Assembly: GCF_000719135.1 (NCBI RefSeq)
Contig: NZ_JOEK01000001.1
Span: 372,001-436,000, forward strand
Length of the DNA: 64,000 nucleotides
Direction of reading: 5' to 3'
From: Streptomyces avicenniae
GTDB taxonomy: Bacteria; Actinomycetota; Actinomycetes; Streptomycetales; Streptomycetaceae
Shown here: piece after piece, positions 61,129-64,000 of the stretch
How positions within the stretch are numbered: the stretch's first letter is position 1
Layout of the letters: each line of letters starts with the position of its first letter
Notes under the pieces: model-generated
Seen by the model: the letters and a program-made list of their open reading frames with translations, nothing else
The model's database searches: none
What the model was told of the DNA's origin: nothing
Made by a program: the position numbers and the translations under genes

Positions 61129-62453
61129 GCCCGGACGTCCCGCTCCGCGGGGCCGACCGCCCACCACGCGGCCAGACCGAACGCGACGGCGGTCAGCACC
61201 GTCGTCGGGCCCCCGATGTCGCCGTACAGGAAGTGGACCAGCTGCCACACCAGCAGCCCCGTCCCGAGCAGCCCGCCCGCCGCGATCCCCCGGCGCCGCA
61301 GCCGCGCGGTACCGGCCGCGAGCAGCGCCGCCCAGGAGCCGATCAGCGCGGTGGCGCCGAGGAGGCCCTGCTCGCTCAGGACCAGCAGGTACATGTTGTG
61401 CGGCGACAGCAGTTCCTGCCGGGCGAACTCCTGCCCGGCGCCCGCCGTGTCGCTGCCGCCCGACAGCGCGACCGACGCGTGCGTGTCACGCAGCCCGGCG
61501 AAACCTTTCGGCCCGACGCCGGTCCACGGCTCGTCCCGCCACATCCCCAGCGCGGCGTCCCACATCGCGTACCGGTCGATCACCGACTGGTCAGGAGTGT
61601 CCGTCACCTCGCCGATGCTGCTGAGCCGTTCACCGACCATGCCGGAGCCGAGCGCCGCGCCGCCACCGAGCAGCAGCCCCGCGCCCAGCGCGGCCAGCAG
61701 CACGCGCCGCACGAGCCGCCCGCCGAGGAACGCGGCGAGCAGCACCACCACGAGCACCGCGACGGCCGTCGCCAGCCAGGCGCCTCGGCTGAACGACACC
61801 ATGAGCGGCACGGCCAGCCCGCCCGCGCAGGCCAGCGCCACGCCACGCCACCTGCGCGACGCACCGGGCGCGGGCGCCAGCGCGAGGCACAGGGCGGCGA
61901 CGAGCCCGTACGCCACGACCGTCGCCATGCTCATCACGTTCTGCGGGCCGAACGTCCCGACGGCCCGCACGTTCTGCCCCATGTAGGACGCCCCACCGCC
62001 CGTGGCGTACTGCCACGTCCCCACCCCGCCCTGCATCAGCGCGACCAGCACGATCGCCCACGCCACGGCCCGTACGTCCCGCGCGTCACGCAGCAGCACC
62101 AGCACGGCGAGCGGCACCAGCACGAACGTCTGGAGCAGCCGCAGGAAACCGGGCACGCTCCCGCCCGGGTCCCCGGAAGCGAGCGTGACCACGGCGAACG
62201 CCACGGTCGGCACCCCGAGCACCACCCCCGCCACCCGCCCGAGCCGTGGCCCGTCCCCGCGCAGCAGCAGCGCCGCACACGAGCCGACCAGCACGAGCGA
62301 CGCGAGGTCGGCGAGCGCCACCTGCCCGCCGCCGACGTCCCAGCGCCCCCCAGGCACCGCCAGCAGCAGCACGGTCGCCAGCAGCGGCGCGAGCCGCCGG
62401 TGCGCCCCGAGGCGGGCCGCGGCGGGGGCCGTGCTCCGCAGGAGCGTCGCCAT
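61125..62453 (-). CDS. O-antigen ligase/polymerase-like membrane protein (Wzy/WaaL)
   Basis: 442 residues with about eleven hydrophobic segments and the ligase loop (about 290-350) containing GVGPKGF and HNMYLLVLSEQGLLG, the conserved His-Asn motif. Probably polymerises the repeat units. ATG 62453 overlaps the sugar transferase stop; the frame runs far upstream without similarity. Confidence 0.87.
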   Translation of the reverse strand: MATLLRSTAPAAARLGAHRRLAPLLATVLLLAVPGGRWDVGGGQVALADLASLVLVGSCAALLLRGDGPRLGRVAGVVLGVPTVAFAVVTLASGDPGGSVPGFLRLLQTFVLVPLAVLVLLRDARDVRAVAWAIVLVALMQGGVGTWQYATGGGASYMGQNVRAVGTFGPQNVMSMATVVAYGLVAALCLALAPAPGASRRWRGVALACAGGLAVPLMVSFSRGAWLATAVAVLVVVLLAAFLGGRLVRRVLLAALGAGLLLGGGAALGSGMVGERLSSIGEVTDTPDQSVIDRYAMWDAALGMWRDEPWTGVGPKGFAGLRDTHASVALSGGSDTAGAGQEFARQELLSPHNMYLLVLSEQGLLGATALIGSWAALLAAGTARLRRRGIAAGGLLGTGLLVWQLVHFLYGDIGGPTTVLTAVAFGLAAWWAVGPAERDVRA

Positions 62454-63880
62454 CAGCTGCCTCCGAACCGGCAGCACTCGGCGGCGGTGCGCAGCATGAT
62501 CCGCACGTCCTGCCACAGCGACCAGGTCTCGATGTAGAAGTTGTCGAAACGGGTGCGGTCCTCGATGGACGACGCGGCGCCCCGCGCGCCGCTGACCTGT
62601 GCGAGCCCGGTGATGCCCGCGGGCATCCGGTGCCGGTCGGCGTAGCCGGGGTACGCGCGGCTGAAGCGCTCGACGAAGTGGGGCCGTTCCGGCCTGGGGC
62701 CGACGAGGCTCATGTCGCCGCGCAGCACGTTCCACAACTGCGGGAGCTCGTCCAGCGAACTGCGCCGCAGCAGCCGCCCCACGGGCGAGACGCGGGGGTC
62801 GTCGGCGATGGACCAGCGGGTCGCGGCCTCCCGCTCGTCCGCGGGCCGCAGGGTGCGGAACTTCAGCATCACGAAGGAGCGGCCGTCCAGCCCCACGCGC
62901 TCCTGCCGGAACAGGACGCCTGGCCCGTCCGTGAGCCGCACGGCGAGCGCGCACGTGGCCATCAGCGGCGCCGTCAGGGCGAGCGCGGACGCGGCGACGG
63001 CGAGGTCCAGCGCGCGCTTCACCGGCCGCGCCACCGCGTGCCCGCGCGGGGGGTCGATGCGGTGGCAGGGGAAGCCCAAGAGGTTTCCCGAAGCACCGCG
63101 CGCCGTCACGGGATCGGTGCACACCTGCCAGACCACGCAGCCGCGCGCCCAGAAGAGCCGCAGCAGATCGGGGCGTGGAGAAGTCATGAACACTGCGTCG
63201 CGCACAGTGTTCTGGATGACAGCGCGGACGATGTCGCCCGGCGCCGCCAGCACGGGCAGTGGGGCGGCGGTGGGCAGTCTGCGCGGTACAGGACCGACGA
63301 GCCCCACGGGGCGCAGCCCGTACGCGGGCTGCTGCACGAGCCCTGCGGCGACGCGCTGCCCCAGCGGGCCCGTGCCCACGATCAGCGCGGAGCGAGGCCG
63401 ACGCCGTACGGACCGCCGGTGCGCGGCGTGCGCCACGGTACGGGAGACGGCGATCGACACACCCTGCCCCACCACCAGCGCGAGGAGTGCGGTGAGCGGA
63501 AGGGCGGCGCCCGTCACGGCGTCGGCGACGCACCAGGAGACGACGCAGTGCGCGAACAGCCTGGGGCATTCGTCGAGCACCCCGACGCCCAGCAGGGGGC
63601 GGTACAGCGCGGCGGCGGCGTTCAGGGCCAGCAGCAGCGCCGTCCCGAGTACCAGGGCGATCAGCGCCCGCGCGCCGCTACCGGGCAGCCCACCGGGCAG
63701 CGCCCAGCACGCCGTCCCCACCACCGCGCACACGTCGGCGACGGCCAGCCTGCGGCCCGCGCGCGACGCGCTCCCGCGCCTGTCACGCCGCCCCCGGCCC
63801 ACCGCCACGGGCGCTGCCTGTGGCACGCGCGGCGGCCTGATGACGGCGGCCGGGCTCTGGGCCGTGCCTTCGATGGTCAT
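62453..63880 (-). CDS. undecaprenyl-phosphate sugar-1-phosphate transferase (initiating)
   Basis: 475 residues. Variable start, several N-terminal membrane segments (about 45-140), a Rossmann-like middle and the C-terminal catalytic domain: KRALDLAVAASALALTAPL, FRQERVGLDGRSF, SLDELPQLWNVL and MSLVGPRPE. Attaches the first sugar phosphate to the lipid carrier, starting the exopolysaccharide repeat. ATG overlaps the preceding stop. Confidence 0.92.
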   Translation of the reverse strand: MTIEGTAQSPAAVIRPPRVPQAAPVAVGRGRRDRRGSASRAGRRLAVADVCAVVGTACWALPGGLPGSGARALIALVLGTALLLALNAAAALYRPLLGVGVLDECPRLFAHCVVSWCVADAVTGAALPLTALLALVVGQGVSIAVSRTVAHAAHRRSVRRRPRSALIVGTGPLGQRVAAGLVQQPAYGLRPVGLVGPVPRRLPTAAPLPVLAAPGDIVRAVIQNTVRDAVFMTSPRPDLLRLFWARGCVVWQVCTDPVTARGASGNLLGFPCHRIDPPRGHAVARPVKRALDLAVAASALALTAPLMATCALAVRLTDGPGVLFRQERVGLDGRSFVMLKFRTLRPADEREAATRWSIADDPRVSPVGRLLRRSSLDELPQLWNVLRGDMSLVGPRPERPHFVERFSRAYPGYADRHRMPAGITGLAQVSGARGAASSIEDRTRFDNFYIETWSLWQDVRIMLRTAAECCRFGGS

Positions 63881-64000
63881 CGCCGCGTGTACTCCTTCGC
63901 CTCCGGCGCCCGCGGCGGGACCACCGTGGTCAGCTCGCGGTAGAGCCGCACGCACGCGGCGGCCGTGCGCCGTACGTCATGCGCGGCCCGCACGTGTGCC
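63877..64000 (-). CDS. C-terminal end of the next gene (likely glycosyltransferase), cut by window edge
   Basis: An open minus-strand frame enters from the right edge and ends at TGA 63879-63877, overlapping the sugar transferase ATG as all genes in this cluster do. About 40 residues are visible (AAACVRLYRELTTVV), an amphipathic tail typical of GT4 enzymes. Identity is a guess from context. Confidence 0.5.
   Translation of the reverse strand, partial: AHVRAAHDVRRTAAACVRLYRELTTVVPPRAPEAKEYTRR

Noticed and set aside
56915..64000. Secondary-metabolite gene cluster
   Set aside because: No polyketide, peptide or terpene synthase; the genes form an exopolysaccharide pathway.

Overview
The window is high-GC DNA (about 72% by eye) with GTG/TTG starts, four-base stop/start overlaps and Streptomyces-type gene families throughout, so I read it as a Streptomyces chromosome. 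A perfect ParB site (parS) inside the cydDC gene and clustered DnaA boxes upstream of serS suggest it lies in the origin-proximal part of the chromosome. The gene order (hisC-like aminotransferase, cydA, cydB, cydDC; dyp, pheA, serS, HAD) matches my recollection of the S. coelicolor core region.

Region 1 (1 to about 12,964) is the right-hand part of an actinomycete integrative and conjugative element (AICE). From left to right it holds a translationally coupled run of small spread/transfer genes (DUF6284, a Pycsar-effector-like membrane protein, XF1762, a Cys-rich protein, Spd-like membrane proteins, DUF2637), a TraB/FtsK-type double-strand DNA translocase, a cargo patch (small hypothetical, an SRA + PD-(D/E)XK modification-dependent restriction enzyme, a divergent PP2C-like phosphatase), a Prim-Pol and AAA+ replication pair, an iteron-rich presumed origin, an excisionase and a tyrosine integrase. 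The integrase abuts the 3' end of a tRNA-Ser(TGA) gene, the presumed attachment site. The left end lies outside the window. The element carries two repeat systems: 14 copies of the octamer CGTACCCG buried in the spd/traB coding sequences, and a decamer iteron array (CTGCGTCCCC) between the replication genes and xis.

Region 2 (13,085 to about 25,142) is core housekeeping: an HtrA-type membrane protease, glycerophosphodiester phosphodiesterase, anti-sigma-type ATPases, a SEC-C/DUF5926 protein, a Prim-Pol-like protein without catalytic residues, a GAF/SpoIIE phosphatase, aminopeptidase P, a SpeD-like pyruvoyl enzyme, a cyclophilin lipoprotein, a small P-loop kinase, DedA and TatA.

Region 3 (25,366 to 31,457) is a copper/periplasmic redox operon: membrane protein, YcnI, Sco1, PCuAC chaperone, CopC-CopD fusion and a Tat-exported DyP peroxidase. 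pheA, a DnaA-box-rich intergenic region, serS and a HAD phosphatase follow, then kptA, a class V aminotransferase, and an azoreductase divergent from an ECF41 sigma factor with matching promoter motifs on both strands.

Region 4 (38,943 to 48,025) holds a two-ATPase/two-permease ABC exporter operon on the minus strand, an LLM-class oxidoreductase, a second HAD phosphatase, a membrane protein with FSSP repeats, a metallophosphoesterase and a LacI regulator.

Region 5 (48,026 to 56,883) is the aromatic/histidinol-phosphate aminotransferase and the cytochrome bd operon cydA-cydB-cydDC behind a Rex operator, followed by an orphan GAF histidine kinase. Region 6 (56,915 to the window end, minus strand) is a tightly overlapping exopolysaccharide cluster: Wzz-like protein, GT4 glycosyltransferase, polysaccharide deacetylase, MurJ/Wzx-like flippase, O-antigen-ligase/polymerase, initiating sugar transferase and the end of a further gene.
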